The notes under the pieces were generated by a model. The model was given only the letters and a program-made list of their open reading frames with translations, was not told where the DNA came from and ran no database searches. Both the position numbers and the translations under genes were made by a program. Below, in pieces: positions 9,567 through 18,905 of a stretch of DNA of 64,000 nucleotides; the first letter of the stretch is position 1; every line of letters starts with the position of its first letter. This DNA is from Bartonella apihabitans (GTDB lineage Bacteria; Pseudomonadota; Alphaproteobacteria; Rhizobiales; Rhizobiaceae), in contig NZ_CP132387.1 of NCBI RefSeq assembly GCF_030758755.1, positions 1,116,001 through 1,180,000 on the forward strand. Reading direction: 5' to 3'.

Positions 9567-11003
9567 TTGCCTTCTTTGACATCATTAAAAGACGAAGCAG
9601 TCATTGCATTCGATGCTTTGAAAGACCGGACGAAAAGTACCTTCAATCCCACGTTGCGACTGGGTGTGACAGGTCTTTCGGGAGCCGGAAAGACGGTCTT
9701 CATCACATCGTTAATTGAAAATCTGCTTTATTCCGGTCGTTTACCGGTATTCGAGGTAGCACGCGAAGGAAGGCTGCTGAACACACGGCTTGCCGAACAA
9801 CCGGATAGGAAAATAGCCCGATTTGAATTCGAAAAACACATTGATCGCCTGGTTAATGAAAAACTTTGGCCGCAATCCACGCGGTCACTTTCCCAACTTC
9901 GCCTAAAACTCGAATTTCTAACGCGTTCGCAAAAGTTTTCCGGTTCCAAACAGAAAAAACTTTCAATTGATATTATTGATTATCCCGGCGAATGGCTCCT
10001 TGATTTGCCATTGCTTGATAAAAATTACCGTGAATTCAGTGCCCAATCAATTGCAAGAGCCAATTCACCGGAACACAAAGCACATGCGAAAGCCTGGCTC
10101 GGAGCTATCCGCAGTGTTAACGTCCTCAATGAAGCAAACGAGCGCGATATTGAAGTTCTATCTGACAGTTTTAAAAGCTATTTACGCTCGGCAAAAAATT
10201 CCGGTAACATGATATCTGCACTTCCTCCGGGACGGTTTCTGATACCTGGCGGTTTCGAAGGCGCACCTGTTCTTAGCTTTTCCCCTCTACCCGATTTGGG
10301 AATTGCCGAATTTCCCGATAACTCTATCGCAAAGATTATGGAACAGCGATATGAGGCCTATAAAAATCTGGTTATTAAACCATTTTTTCGAGAATATATT
10401 GCCCGTCTTGATCGTCAGGTCATTCTGGTTGATTCTCTCGACGCTATAAATGGCGGAACTGCTTCAATTCTCGAAATGCAAAATGCGTTATGCGAAATTC
10501 TCGACTGCTTTAGGGCGGGCAAAAACCATCTTCTCAGTAAACTCGTTCAGCACAAGATCGATCGTATTTTGGTAGCTTCCACGAAAGCCGATTATCTCCA
10601 CCATATTAACCATGCTCGTCTCGAAAAAATCACTTCGGAAATTGTCCGGACTGCCATGGATAAAGCTCAATTGAATGGCGTTTTAACCGATACATTGGCA
10701 GTGGCTTCACTACGTTCTACAAAAGAAGGAACGAGCGAAAAACACGGCGAAAGCTTGCCCGTCGTCATAGGAACACCGATGAAAGGTGAAACAATTGGCG
10801 ATATGGTATTTGATGGTAAAACCGAAACAGCTATTTTCCCCGGTGATTTACCTCAATCCCTATCTCAACTGTTAAAAGAAAATTTGCCTGAAAAGTTACA
10901 ATTTGTCCGTTTTTTACCGCCGCAATTAAAAATAAATCAGCCTTTTCCGCAAATCCGTCTCGACCGTGCATTGGAATTTCTATTCGGAGATTATTTGATA
11001 TGA
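9567..11003 (+). CDS. YcjX-family P-loop NTPase (DUF463)
   Basis: 478 residues; TTG start at 9567 with GAGGA upstream. The Walker A motif GLSGAGKT is at about residues 34-41. SIDIIDYPGEWLLDLPLL follows, resembling a switch/Walker-B region, and VASTKADYLHH suits the guanine-specificity [NT]KxD-type position. YcjX proteins are stress-induced predicted GTPases of uncertain role and are usually encoded next to a TIGR01620/YcjF membrane protein. That is the case here, with the stop overlapping the next ATG by four bases. Confidence 0.88.
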   Translation: MPSLTSLKDEAVIAFDALKDRTKSTFNPTLRLGVTGLSGAGKTVFITSLIENLLYSGRLPVFEVAREGRLLNTRLAEQPDRKIARFEFEKHIDRLVNEKLWPQSTRSLSQLRLKLEFLTRSQKFSGSKQKKLSIDIIDYPGEWLLDLPLLDKNYREFSAQSIARANSPEHKAHAKAWLGAIRSVNVLNEANERDIEVLSDSFKSYLRSAKNSGNMISALPPGRFLIPGGFEGAPVLSFSPLPDLGIAEFPDNSIAKIMEQRYEAYKNLVIKPFFREYIARLDRQVILVDSLDAINGGTASILEMQNALCEILDCFRAGKNHLLSKLVQHKIDRILVASTKADYLHHINHARLEKITSEIVRTAMDKAQLNGVLTDTLAVASLRSTKEGTSEKHGESLPVVIGTPMKGETIGDMVFDGKTETAIFPGDLPQSLSQLLKENLPEKLQFVRFLPPQLKINQPFPQIRLDRALEFLFGDYLI

Positions 11004-12026
11004 CCAGTCGTAAACCACAGGCAATAAACGACCTGAAGTCAATCGAAGAAGGACCTGAGCGATCCTTTTCTGGACGAGGCATTAAGCGAACTCAATAGGC
11101 TCGAAAATAATAACACAACCGAAACCAAACGCACTTTTACAAGCGGTAGAATATTTTTATCATCCGTCTTGCTATTATTGATTTTGGCACTCGGTTTATC
11201 GGCCGATGGCCTCGTACGCTCGCTCTTTGCCGAATACCAATTTTTAGGCTTTATTGCCCTTATTATTACAATTGTAGGTGGTATTGCTCTCCTTTGCTTC
11301 ATCATCGGTGAAGTGCGCGCATTATTGCGGCTGGCGTCAGTTGATAAAATACGCAAAAACGCAGAAGAAGCTGCGCTAACGGATAACATCAACCTTGCAA
11401 GGAAATCCGTTGAAGAATTGATACGCTACACGGCCCGAAGCCCTTATATATCCGAGGGGAGACAGGCTATGTTGTCACACAACGGAGATATTATAGATGG
11501 TAAAGCACTGATCCATCTCGCCGAATATGAAATTCTACGCCCACTCGATCTTGAAGCGCGAAAAATGATTCTCAATTCTGCAAAACGTGTTTCGGTTGTA
11601 ACAGCCGTGAGCCCCCGCGCTATTATTGATCTTGGCTATGTACTTTACGAAGTTGTCGGGCTCATTCGTCGTCTGGCAACGCTTTATGGAGCACGTCCGG
11701 AACGTTTCGGTCTGATTTCCCTCATAAAGCGTGTCATTTCCCATCTTGCCGTTACCGGTACTCTTGCTGTCGGCGATGGTCTTGTCGAACAATTTATTGG
11801 ACAGGGGCTCGCAACCCGCTTGTCTGCACGCTTGGGCGAAGGCGTAGTCAATGGTTTGATGACAACGCGCATCGGCATAGCGACGATGGATGCACTCCGC
11901 CCTTTCCCGTTTGACGGAGAAAAAAGACCCGGTATCAGCGATTTTACCGGTGACCTGATTGGTTTCAACCGGAATAAAGACAAAGAAAAATTAAAAAAAA
12001 CGCTTGATCGGCAAGATAGCGAATAA
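11000..12026 (+). CDS. TIGR01620/YcjF-family (DUF697) membrane protein (frameshifted near its start)
   Basis: Partner of the YcjX-like NTPase; its ATG at 11000 overlaps that gene's stop (ATGA). The first 18 or so codons read MTSRKPQAINDLKSIEEGPE. The frame then breaks at 11057-11061 (GAGCGATCC) and resumes as DPFLDEALSELNRLENNN, consistent with loss of two bases from a GGG run. The repaired length is about 342 residues. Two membrane helices follow (about residues 55-75 and 82-105). A C-terminal DUF697-like part contains SPRAIIDLGYVLYEVVGLIRR and RIGIATMDALRPFPF. Function is unknown; inner-membrane location is predicted. Confidence 0.85.
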
Positions 12027-12136
12027 AGAATTAACCATTTTTCCTGATAATAGACGGCGATGCGGATTTGTCTTAACAGGTCACATCGGTTCGTACGGTT
12101 TTGCGTAATTTGTGTAAAAGGCAGAGTAACGCCATT

Positions 12137-12668
12137 ATGAAAAAAATCTTTTCGGCTTTTATTGGGTTGACTATAGCATCATCGTCAATGGTGACAACAA
12201 GCTTCGCCGCTGATAGCGATGTTGATTTCTTTCGCTCGATAGAAGGGAGTTGGGCTGGTCCCGGGGAAGTCGTTGCCGGAAAATATAAAGGAACAAAATT
12301 CACCTGTACTTTTGCCGGCACAACCGAAGTTTCTCAAGTTGGCATGACACTTGATGGCAATTGTCGCGTCGGCGTTTTTTCACAGCCGATGAAAGCAACT
12401 GTTCAGAGGCCCCTCCGGCTTTTCCGGCGAGTTCAATGACGGCGCAAAAGGTGATGGACTTGATGTCGTCTCCGGCAAAGTCGGTGCCGACCGGATGGTT
12501 TTCGGATTGAACCGCAAGCAACTCAATGGCGCTATGATGGCACGTCTTGAAGATAAAAACTCGATGAATATCACCGTTTCGGTAAAAATTCAGGATGACC
12601 TTATTCCTGTCGTCGGAATGAAACTCAAGCGGACCGGTGATGTGCCGCGTGATTTTGCTAAAAAATAA
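12137..12668 (+). CDS. Small exported protein of unknown function (frameshifted)
   Basis: The ATG at 12137 begins a clear Sec signal peptide (MKKIFSAFIGLTIASSS, cleavage after SFA). The mature part starts DVDFFRSIEGSWAGPGEVVAG and contains CTFAGTT and NCRVGVFSQPM. The frame breaks at 12407-12413 (AGGCCCC) and continues as SGFSGEFNDGAKGDGLD through to VPRDFAKK, ending at 12668. Either two bases were lost from a G run or one C was gained. The repaired length is about 177 residues. The G-x-W-x-G-x-G start with beta-rich pattern suggests a lipocalin-like or outer-surface fold, but I recognise no family with certainty. Confidence 0.7.
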
Positions 12669-12689
12669 ACCTAGAGCAGTAGTGTAAAC

Positions 12690-13226
12690 CTAGATGAGTG
12701 GCAATGTCCGGTAATTGCGGTCAAGATACATCAGGGCATCAATTCCGGGATGGGTTTTAACCGCTACCACTTCGCCAATCAAAACATAATGGGTGGCATG
12801 AATGTGCCAACCAACCAGCTGGCAATCGAGTGCAACAAGCGCATCGGAGAGAACCGGTGCTCCCGTTCTCAATGTGCCCCATTCTGCTTGCAAAAACCGT
12901 TGTTCCTGGGAAAGTCCGCCGCGACCCGCAAAAATATCCGACAGGTTTTTGTGATGACCTGCCAATGTATTCACACAGAACTTTTCATTTTCAATAAAAA
13001 TTCTGTTTTCTTCATGTTGCCGCATCAGACAAACAAGAACGGTCGGAGGGTTATCGGAAAGAGAACAACAGGCCGAAATCGTAACGCCCCGTTTATTTTT
13101 GGAGCCGTCGGTTGTGACAATATGAACTGCTCCGGCGAAATGGCTCATCGCATTACGATAGTCGACCGAGGAAACCGTTACAATCGGCTTGTCTGAAGAA
13201 ATTAAATGTGTCGAATGTTCAGTCAT
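12690..13226 (-). CDS. Flavin reductase-like (RutF/HpaC type) protein
   Basis: 178 residues of the flavin reductase domain family (NAD(P)H:FMN/FAD reductases that supply reduced flavin to two-component monooxygenases). Family features are FAGAVHIVTTDGSKNKRGVTISACCSLSDNPPT split across residues 30-60, the ligand-binding TISA-C-S-LS pattern, and FCVNTLAGHH. No monooxygenase gene lies nearby, so the partner is unknown. The end converges on the exported-protein gene with a 21-bp gap. Confidence 0.85.
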   Translation of the reverse strand: MTEHSTHLISSDKPIVTVSSVDYRNAMSHFAGAVHIVTTDGSKNKRGVTISACCSLSDNPPTVLVCLMRQHEENRIFIENEKFCVNTLAGHHKNLSDIFAGRGGLSQEQRFLQAEWGTLRTGAPVLSDALVALDCQLVGWHIHATHYVLIGEVVAVKTHPGIDALMYLDRNYRTLPLI

Positions 13227-13430
13227 AATTCAATTTTCAAATCTGCCGGTTGGTTCTTTTTCCATTTTTAGTAAAATTTACAGTGCATTAGTACGCAAAT
13301 TTTTCCTAAAATGCTAGCAATCTCGGTTAAAATAACTTTGATAAAGAACGTGTTCAGATGTGGATCGGCCGAAAAACGGGTTTTATACAGGAAAACTACG
13401 TGATAGGAAGCAGCAGCCGAGGAGATTGGA

Positions 13431-14099
13431 ATGTCTTTGCAACAAATAATTGCCCCTTCAATTCTGGCTTCAGACTTTTCTCGTCTTGGTCAGGAAATTA
13501 CAGATGTCGTAGCCGCTGGTGCTGACTGGATTCATGTTGACGTAATGGACGGTCATTTTGTGCCCAATATCACCTTCGGTCCGGATGTTGTAAAAGCGAT
13601 AAGGCCGGTTACGAATGCCGTCTTCGATGTGCATTTGATGATCTCTCCTGTTGATTCCTATCTTGAAAGTTTCGCCAAGGCCGGAGCAGACATTATAACA
13701 GTCCACGCCGAATCGACTCCCCATCCACACCGGTCTTTGCAGGCCATAAAAGCATTGGGCAAAAAAGCCGGCATTTCGCTTAATCCAGGCACACCGGAAC
13801 ACGTCATTGAATATCTTCTTGATCAAGTTGATCTCATTCTTGTTATGACAGTCAATCCGGGATTCGGCGGCCAGAGTTTTATTCCGGCGATGGTCGAGAA
13901 AATCAAAAAAATACATGCAATGATTGAAAATCGACCCATCACCCTCGAAGTTGATGGCGGAATTACAGTCGACACAATCGGGAGCGCAGCTTCGGCAGGT
14001 GCAAACGCTTTTGTTGCCGGATCTGCAATATTTAAAAATGGTAATAAAGAAATTTACAAAACACGCATTGACGCCTTGCGCCAAGCAGCAAGACGCTGA
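13431..14099 (+). CDS. rpe: Ribulose-phosphate 3-epimerase
   Basis: Interconverts ribulose-5-phosphate and xylulose-5-phosphate in the pentose phosphate pathway. 222 residues, a typical TIM barrel. It shows [13 protein letters not shown] at the start, [19 protein letters not shown] (metal-binding His/Asp), [16 protein letters not shown] and VDGGI near the C-terminus. Good spacing from a GGAG to the ATG. Eighteen bases separate it from purB, so they may share a transcript. Confidence 0.97.
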   Translation: MSLQQIIAPSILASDFSRLGQEITDVVAAGADWIHVDVMDGHFVPNITFGPDVVKAIRPVTNAVFDVHLMISPVDSYLESFAKAGADIITVHAESTPHPHRSLQAIKALGKKAGISLNPGTPEHVIEYLLDQVDLILVMTVNPGFGGQSFIPAMVEKIKKIHAMIENRPITLEVDGGITVDTIGSAASAGANAFVAGSAIFKNGNKEIYKTRIDALRQAARR

Positions 14100-14117
14100 A
14101 ACAGAAGGAACTCGATC

Positions 14118-15419
14118 ATGATACCGCGTTATTCCCGTCCTGAAATGGTCTCCATCTGGTCGCCAGAAACAAAATACCGCATCTGGTTCGAGATTGAGGC
14201 ACACGCTTGCACGGCATTAGCCAAACTCGGTGTTATTCCGGAAGAAGCTGCAAAAAATATTTGGGAAAAGGGCAGCAAAGCAAAATTCGATGTCTCCCGT
14301 ATTCAGGAGATTGAAGCTGTAACCAAACATGATGTTATCGCGTTTTTGACGCATCTTGCCGAATTTATTGGACCTGATTCGCGTTTTGTCCACCAGGGCA
14401 TGACGTCTTCCGATGTGCTCGATACAACGCTCAATGTTCAACTGATGCGCGCCTCCGATATTTTGATCAAAGACATGGACGAGTTGCTTAAAGCTCTTAA
14501 AAAACGTGCCTTTGAATATAAAGACACCGTTATGATCGGTCGCAGCCATGGCATTCATGCAGAACCGACAACTTTCGGGCTTAAATTGGCATTTGCCTAT
14601 GCTGAATTTTCACGCTGCCGCGCGCGGCTTGTTGCAGCAAAAGAGGAAATCTCTACCTGTGCGATTTCCGGTGCTGTCGGGACATTTGCCAATATCGACC
14701 CACGTGTTGAAGCTTATGTAGCCGACCAATTGGGAATGCGCCCTGAACCGATCTCGACGCAAATTATCCCGCGTGACAGACATGCTATGTTTTTTGCAAC
14801 ACTCGGTGTTATCGCATCATCTATCGAACGTCTGGCAATTGAAATTCGTCACTTGCAAAGAACAGAAGTTCTCGAAGCCGAAGAATATTTCTCGCCCGGT
14901 CAAAAAGGGTCGTCTGCGATGCCCCATAAACGCAATCCGGTTCTTTCTGAAAATCTCACCGGTCTTGCGCGCATGATACGTTCTTTTGCTTTTCCGGCCA
15001 TGGAAGATGTTGCTCTTTGGCATGAGCGCGATATTTCCCATTCCTCGGTAGAGAGATTTATCGGACCGGATGCGACTATAACTCTTGATTTCGCATTGGC
15101 ACGGCTTACTTCGGTTATTGATAAGCTGCTTGTCTATCCGGAAAATATGATGAAAAACCTTAACAAGTTTCATGGTTTGGTGAATTCGCAACGCGTACTT
15201 CTGGCTCTGACACAAAAAGGCGTTAGTCGCGAGGACGCATACCGGATTGTTCAGCGTAATGCTATGCAGGTCTGGGAACACGGGAAAGATTTTCTTCAGG
15301 AACTTCTTGCTGATCCCGATGTCCGTCGCGTTTTGAGCGAGGAAGAAATTCGTGAAAAATTCGACCTTGGCTACCATACAAAGCATGTCGATACGATTTT
15401 TCACCGGGTTTTCGGATAG
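14118..15419 (+). CDS. purB: Adenylosuccinate lyase
   Basis: PurB cleaves SAICAR and adenylosuccinate in purine synthesis. 433 residues of the fumarase/aspartase superfamily. Key features are TSSDVLDTTL near residue 95, GRSHGIHAEPTTFG (catalytic His), and the signature loop SSAMPHKRNPVLSENLTG with the catalytic serine pair. Intact. It lies close behind rpe and far from the purCSQL cluster, as in other Hyphomicrobiales. Confidence 0.97.
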   Translation: MIPRYSRPEMVSIWSPETKYRIWFEIEAHACTALAKLGVIPEEAAKNIWEKGSKAKFDVSRIQEIEAVTKHDVIAFLTHLAEFIGPDSRFVHQGMTSSDVLDTTLNVQLMRASDILIKDMDELLKALKKRAFEYKDTVMIGRSHGIHAEPTTFGLKLAFAYAEFSRCRARLVAAKEEISTCAISGAVGTFANIDPRVEAYVADQLGMRPEPISTQIIPRDRHAMFFATLGVIASSIERLAIEIRHLQRTEVLEAEEYFSPGQKGSSAMPHKRNPVLSENLTGLARMIRSFAFPAMEDVALWHERDISHSSVERFIGPDATITLDFALARLTSVIDKLLVYPENMMKNLNKFHGLVNSQRVLLALTQKGVSREDAYRIVQRNAMQVWEHGKDFLQELLADPDVRRVLSEEEIREKFDLGYHTKHVDTIFHRVFG

Positions 15420-15561
15420 ATTGTATGACATTTTTTCATGTAATACATAGCTGTCGCCAATCAGAAACCGGCAAGGTTGTATTATCTGATCTGTCTGATC
15501 GTCCAATAGCCTATAGAATGGTTACGGTTGATCGGTCGGGATTTTATCGGGAGGTTTTCGG

Positions 15562-16110
15562 ATGAGAGCAAATGAGGTTGATATCCTGATTGTTCCCGGT
15601 TATCAGGGCTCAGGCCCTGATCATTGGCAAACACGGTGGGAGAAAAAGCTTTCAACCGCCCATCGTGTCGAGCAGGCCGAATGGTCGAAACCCGTTCGTG
15701 AAGACTGGACACGGGAATTAATCAAGGAAGTTGAAGCGGCTCAAAAACCGGTTGTTATTGTCGCCCATTCACTCGGCGTTCCCACATTTATCCTTTCGGT
15801 TCCTTTTCTTGGTAAAAAAGTAAGGGGTGCTTTTCTCGTTGCTCCACCTGACGTGGCAAATCCCGATATTCGGCCGAAACACCTAATGACATTTGGTCCC
15901 TACCCGCGTGACCGTTTGCCATTTCCATCAATCGTTATAGCCAGTCGCAATGACGAATATTGCGATTTCGCTGTCGCCGAAGATATTGCGAAAGACTGGG
16001 GTTCTTTATTTATCGATGCCGGTGAAGCCGGCCATATAAATTCCGCCTCGGGTTACGGGCCTTGGCCGGAAGGCCTTATGGTCTTTTCCCAGTTCCTGGG
16101 AAAGCTTTGA
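15562..16110 (+). CDS. RBBP9/YdeN-family serine hydrolase
   Basis: 182 residues of the small alpha/beta hydrolase family. N-terminal VPGYQGSGPDHWQTRWE is diagnostic of the family. The nucleophile elbow is VAHSLGVP (Ser at about residue 75), followed by ASRNDEYCDF (acid) and EAGHINSASGYGPWPEG (His). The substrate is unknown. GGGAGG precedes the ATG by seven bases. The gene converges on the DUF1476 gene. Confidence 0.88.
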   Translation: MRANEVDILIVPGYQGSGPDHWQTRWEKKLSTAHRVEQAEWSKPVREDWTRELIKEVEAAQKPVVIVAHSLGVPTFILSVPFLGKKVRGAFLVAPPDVANPDIRPKHLMTFGPYPRDRLPFPSIVIASRNDEYCDFAVAEDIAKDWGSLFIDAGEAGHINSASGYGPWPEGLMVFSQFLGKL

Positions 16111-16121
16111 GATGAAAAATT

Positions 16122-16144
16122 ATGCCGGGTCAAAAGCCCGGCAT
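16122..16144. terminator. Terminator hairpin between convergent genes
   Basis: Eight-base perfect stem ATGCCGGG / CCCGGCAT with a seven-base loop. On the minus strand it is followed by AATTTTT, so it most likely serves the DUF1476 gene; it may also stop the plus-strand hydrolase transcript. Confidence 0.75.
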
Positions 16145-16175
16145 TCCTATAGATGGACGAGATTGGCAATTCCAC

Positions 16176-16496
16176 TCAACTGTTTCGAACACGCTCCAGA
16201 GATTCTGCAAGAAGTTGCGCCATTTTCTTGCGTAGGTCGGCTTCGCTAATTGCAACATTGGTAGCCTGAAAATCATGGACAATTTTGTCGATAACCGCTT
16301 CCTCGTTCCCCCGCTGGAATGAAGCTTTGACGACTTCTTTGGCGTATTCATCGGCAGCTTCACCGGTTTTACCAAGGCGGTCAGCAGCCCAAAGGCCGAT
16401 CATGCGGTTGCGCTGGGCATTTGCTTTGAAACGAAGTTCCTCATCGATCATATATTTTTGTTCGAAAGCGTCCGCACGCTCTTTCATCCCGTCCAT
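16176..16496 (-). CDS. DUF1476 protein, predicted zeta-subunit inhibitor of the F1Fo-ATPase
   Basis: 106 residues, all-helical, with an MKERADAFEQKY start and the conserved middle RNRMIGLWAADRLG. In alphaproteobacteria this family is the zeta subunit that binds F1 and blocks ATP hydrolysis; inhibitory strength varies among species, especially through the N-terminal segment. It is a single gene with its own terminator. The length is typical. Confidence 0.9.
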   Translation of the reverse strand: MDGMKERADAFEQKYMIDEELRFKANAQRNRMIGLWAADRLGKTGEAADEYAKEVVKASFQRGNEEAVIDKIVHDFQATNVAISEADLRKKMAQLLAESLERVRNS

Positions 16497-16702
16497 GAGA
16501 CTCTCTCCTAATTTTTGCCATGATCCGGCCTAACGGCATGTTCTTGCAACATTTAAATCCCGTTAGCAATAGTATACTTAAAATTAACTTGTATCAAAGC
16601 GGGAAATTTTAGTGTCTATCGACAAGAGATGATTGTGAAATAAGCGGAATTGAGTTAGGGAAACATCAAGCTAATTTATCCGGTTAATTGAAGGAAAAAG
16701 CC

Positions 16703-17467
16703 ATGAACCGTCGTAACCGCGTCTATGAAGGCAAAGCGAAAATTTTATATGAAGGGCCTGAGCCCGGCACTTATATCCAGTTTTTTAAGGATGATGCTAC
16801 CGCGTTCAATGCGAAAAAGCATGAAATTATTGACGGTAAAGGGGTTTTGAACAACCGCATATCGGAATATATTTTCACCCAGCTTGCACGTATCGGCATT
16901 CCGACCCACTTTATCAAACGCGTCAATATGCGCGAACAGCTCATCAAAGCTGTTGATATGGTGCCGCTTGAAGTTGTTGTTAGAAATGTTGCCGCAGGCT
17001 CTTTGTCAAAACGGCTCGGCATTGAAGAAGGCACTCCCCTTCCCCAATCGATCATCGAATTTTACTATAAAAAAGACAAGCTTGATGATCCGATGGTATC
17101 GGAAGAACATATTACTGCCTTCGGCTGGGCTACCCCTGCCGAGCTTGAGGACATTATGCAACTTTCCATAAGGATCAACGATTTTCTGACCGGTTTATTT
17201 GTTGGTGTCGGTATAGAACTTGTCGACTTCAAGATGGAATTTGGCCGATTGTGGGAAGGTGACGTTATGCATATTGTATTGGCAGACGAAATTTCACCCG
17301 ATTCTTCACGCCTTTGGGACATCAACACCAAGGAAAAAATGGACAAAGACCGCTTCCGCCGCGATATGGGTGGGCTGATTGAAGCCTATCAAGAAGTTGC
17401 AAAACGGTTGGGAATCATGAATGAGAATGAACAACCCCGACCAACAGGTCCTGTTCTTGTAAAATAG
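16703..17467 (+). CDS. purC: Phosphoribosylaminoimidazole-succinocarboxamide synthase
   Basis: PurC makes SAICAR from CAIR, aspartate and ATP. The start [13 protein letters not shown] at 16703 is chosen over a TTG 15 bases upstream because GAAGGA sits about nine bases before it. 254 residues; [35 protein letters not shown] and VDFKMEFGR are family motifs. First gene of the purC-purS-purQ-lipoprotein-purL cluster; a hairpin at 17475-17493 separates it from purS. Confidence 0.97.
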   Translation: MNRRNRVYEGKAKILYEGPEPGTYIQFFKDDATAFNAKKHEIIDGKGVLNNRISEYIFTQLARIGIPTHFIKRVNMREQLIKAVDMVPLEVVVRNVAAGSLSKRLGIEEGTPLPQSIIEFYYKKDKLDDPMVSEEHITAFGWATPAELEDIMQLSIRINDFLTGLFVGVGIELVDFKMEFGRLWEGDVMHIVLADEISPDSSRLWDINTKEKMDKDRFRRDMGGLIEAYQEVAKRLGIMNENEQPRPTGPVLVK

Positions 17468-17474
17468 TTCATCG

Positions 17475-17493
17475 GGCGGCTTTCTGGGCCGCC
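17475..17493 (+). terminator. Attenuator-like hairpin between purC and purS
   Basis: Six-base GC-only stem GGCGGC / GCCGCC with a seven-base loop, followed after TTACC by a T-run (CTTTTT). It lies in the 58-bp gap between purC and purS and may lower expression of the downstream FGAM synthase genes relative to purC. Confidence 0.6.
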
Positions 17494-17525
17494 TTACCTT
17501 TTTGGCAAAAGAAACGCAGGAATAA

Positions 17526-17768
17526 ATGATGAAAGCGCGCGTAACCGTCACCTTAAAGACAGGCGTTCTCGATCCACAGGGTAAAGCCATTGTCGGCGCT
17601 TTGGATAGCCTTGATTTCAAAGGCATCGAGTCCGTCAGACAGGGCAAAGTCTTTGACATTGTGCTTAACGATCTCACCGAAGACGAGGCAAAAAAACAAC
17701 TGACAGCAATGTGTGAACAACTGCTCGCCAATACAGTTATCGAAAATTATCGGATAGAACTCCTCTAA
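17526..17768 (+). CDS. purS: FGAM synthase subunit PurS
   Basis: 80 residues (79 from the second ATG). PurS bridges PurL and PurQ in the three-part phosphoribosylformylglycinamidine synthase. Motifs are ARVTVTLKTGVLDPQGKAI and a C-terminal NTVIENYRIEL. Followed 18 bases later by purQ. Its presence fits the short PurL encoded downstream. Confidence 0.96.
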   Translation: MMKARVTVTLKTGVLDPQGKAIVGALDSLDFKGIESVRQGKVFDIVLNDLTEDEAKKQLTAMCEQLLANTVIENYRIELL

Positions 17769-17786
17769 TCGGAAACGGATATTGTG

Positions 17787-18455
17787 ATGAAAACTGCTGT
17801 TATCCAGTTACCCGGACTAAATCGCGACCGCGATATGATTGACGCTCTCCGTTTGATTACCGGCGTAGAGCCTTTAAAGATCTGGCAGACAGAAACAACA
17901 ATTCCCGATGTCGATCTTATCGTTATCCCCGGTGGCTTTTCTTACGGGGATTATCTTCGTTGTGGCGCGATTGCCGCGCGCATGCCCGTTATGAAAGCCG
18001 TGTTCGAACATGCGGAAAAAGGGACAAAGATTATCGGCGTCTGCAATGGCTTCCAAATTCTGGTCGAAGCCGGATTGCTACCCGGTGCATTGATGCGTAA
18101 TGCCTCTTTGCGATTTGCTTGCCGCGAAGTCAAACTTCAAATTGTCAACGAGAAAACAGCATTCTCAAACGCTTATCGCAAAGGCGAAGTCATACGTTGT
18201 CCTGTCGCCCATCATGACGGTAACTATTATGCCGATAAAGATACTATCGAGCAACTTGAGGGGAACGGACAGGTCGTATTTCGCTATGCCGAAGGTACAA
18301 ATCCGAATGGATCAATCAACGATATCGCCGGTATCATCAACGAAAAGGGCAATATCTTGGGCTTGATGCCACATCCGGAAGATCTGATCGAACCTGCCCA
18401 TGGCGGAATGGACGGGAAAAGACTGTTTACTAGCGCATTAGGACTTGCAGCATGA
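17787..18455 (+). CDS. purQ: FGAM synthase glutaminase subunit PurQ
   Basis: Class-I glutamine amidotransferase that supplies ammonia to PurL. 222 residues from the ATG at 17787 (a GTG three bases earlier is also possible). The nucleophile Cys is in GVCNGFQ (about residue 87), and the His/Glu pair is in [26 protein letters not shown] is typical of the family. The stop overlaps the next ORF's start by four bases. Confidence 0.96.
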   Translation: MKTAVIQLPGLNRDRDMIDALRLITGVEPLKIWQTETTIPDVDLIVIPGGFSYGDYLRCGAIAARMPVMKAVFEHAEKGTKIIGVCNGFQILVEAGLLPGALMRNASLRFACREVKLQIVNEKTAFSNAYRKGEVIRCPVAHHDGNYYADKDTIEQLEGNGQVVFRYAEGTNPNGSINDIAGIINEKGNILGLMPHPEDLIEPAHGGMDGKRLFTSALGLAA

Positions 18456-18853
18456 AAATCAAATATCTGGCGGGTTGTTCGTTTTTATCAGTTATGTTAG
18501 CGCTCGTGGCCTGCACCCAAAAAGTTGGTCCGGGAAATATCGAACTTGCTAGTGGGGAACCGGCATTAAAGACCATGGAACGCGTGGCGCTAACGGCCAA
18601 TCGCTGCTGGTTCAAATCGAATAAATCCGAATTCAGGCGCTATGGTTTCGAACCAGAATTGCAGTCATATTCAGGTCGCCCGCGCATGTTGATCGTCCCC
18701 AAAAGCACGCCCGGTGGCAAACCGATTTTAGTCGTTGAAGCTGAGGGTAATCCCGCAAGGGTTTCAGTTTATGGTTCACTTATGGCAACCACTCATGGCA
18801 ATGCTATAGCCGAGGACATCGACCGCTGGGTCAAAGGTGATAACCAGTGCTGA
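18452..18853 (+). CDS. Small lipoprotein embedded in the pur cluster
   Basis: 133 residues. An N-terminal hydrophobic stretch ends in LALVACTQ, a fair lipobox with Cys21, so the product should be a membrane-anchored lipoprotein. The mature domain has [19 protein letters not shown] and [12 protein letters not shown], with a final Cys as the last residue. I know no function. Its ATG overlaps the purQ stop by four bases and purL follows 52 bases later, so it is co-transcribed with purine genes, perhaps only by arrangement. Confidence 0.8.
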   Translation: MKIKYLAGCSFLSVMLALVACTQKVGPGNIELASGEPALKTMERVALTANRCWFKSNKSEFRRYGFEPELQSYSGRPRMLIVPKSTPGGKPILVVEAEGNPARVSVYGSLMATTHGNAIAEDIDRWVKGDNQC

Positions 18854-18905
18854 TTGAAATTTTTTTAGCGATGCTGAAAATAAACTTGTTTGATGGAGCC
18901 AATCA

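Noticed and set aside
13470..14204. 244-codon open frame opposite rpe
   Set aside because: Shadow of rpe; Cys-, Phe- and Asn-rich composition and no recognisable motif.
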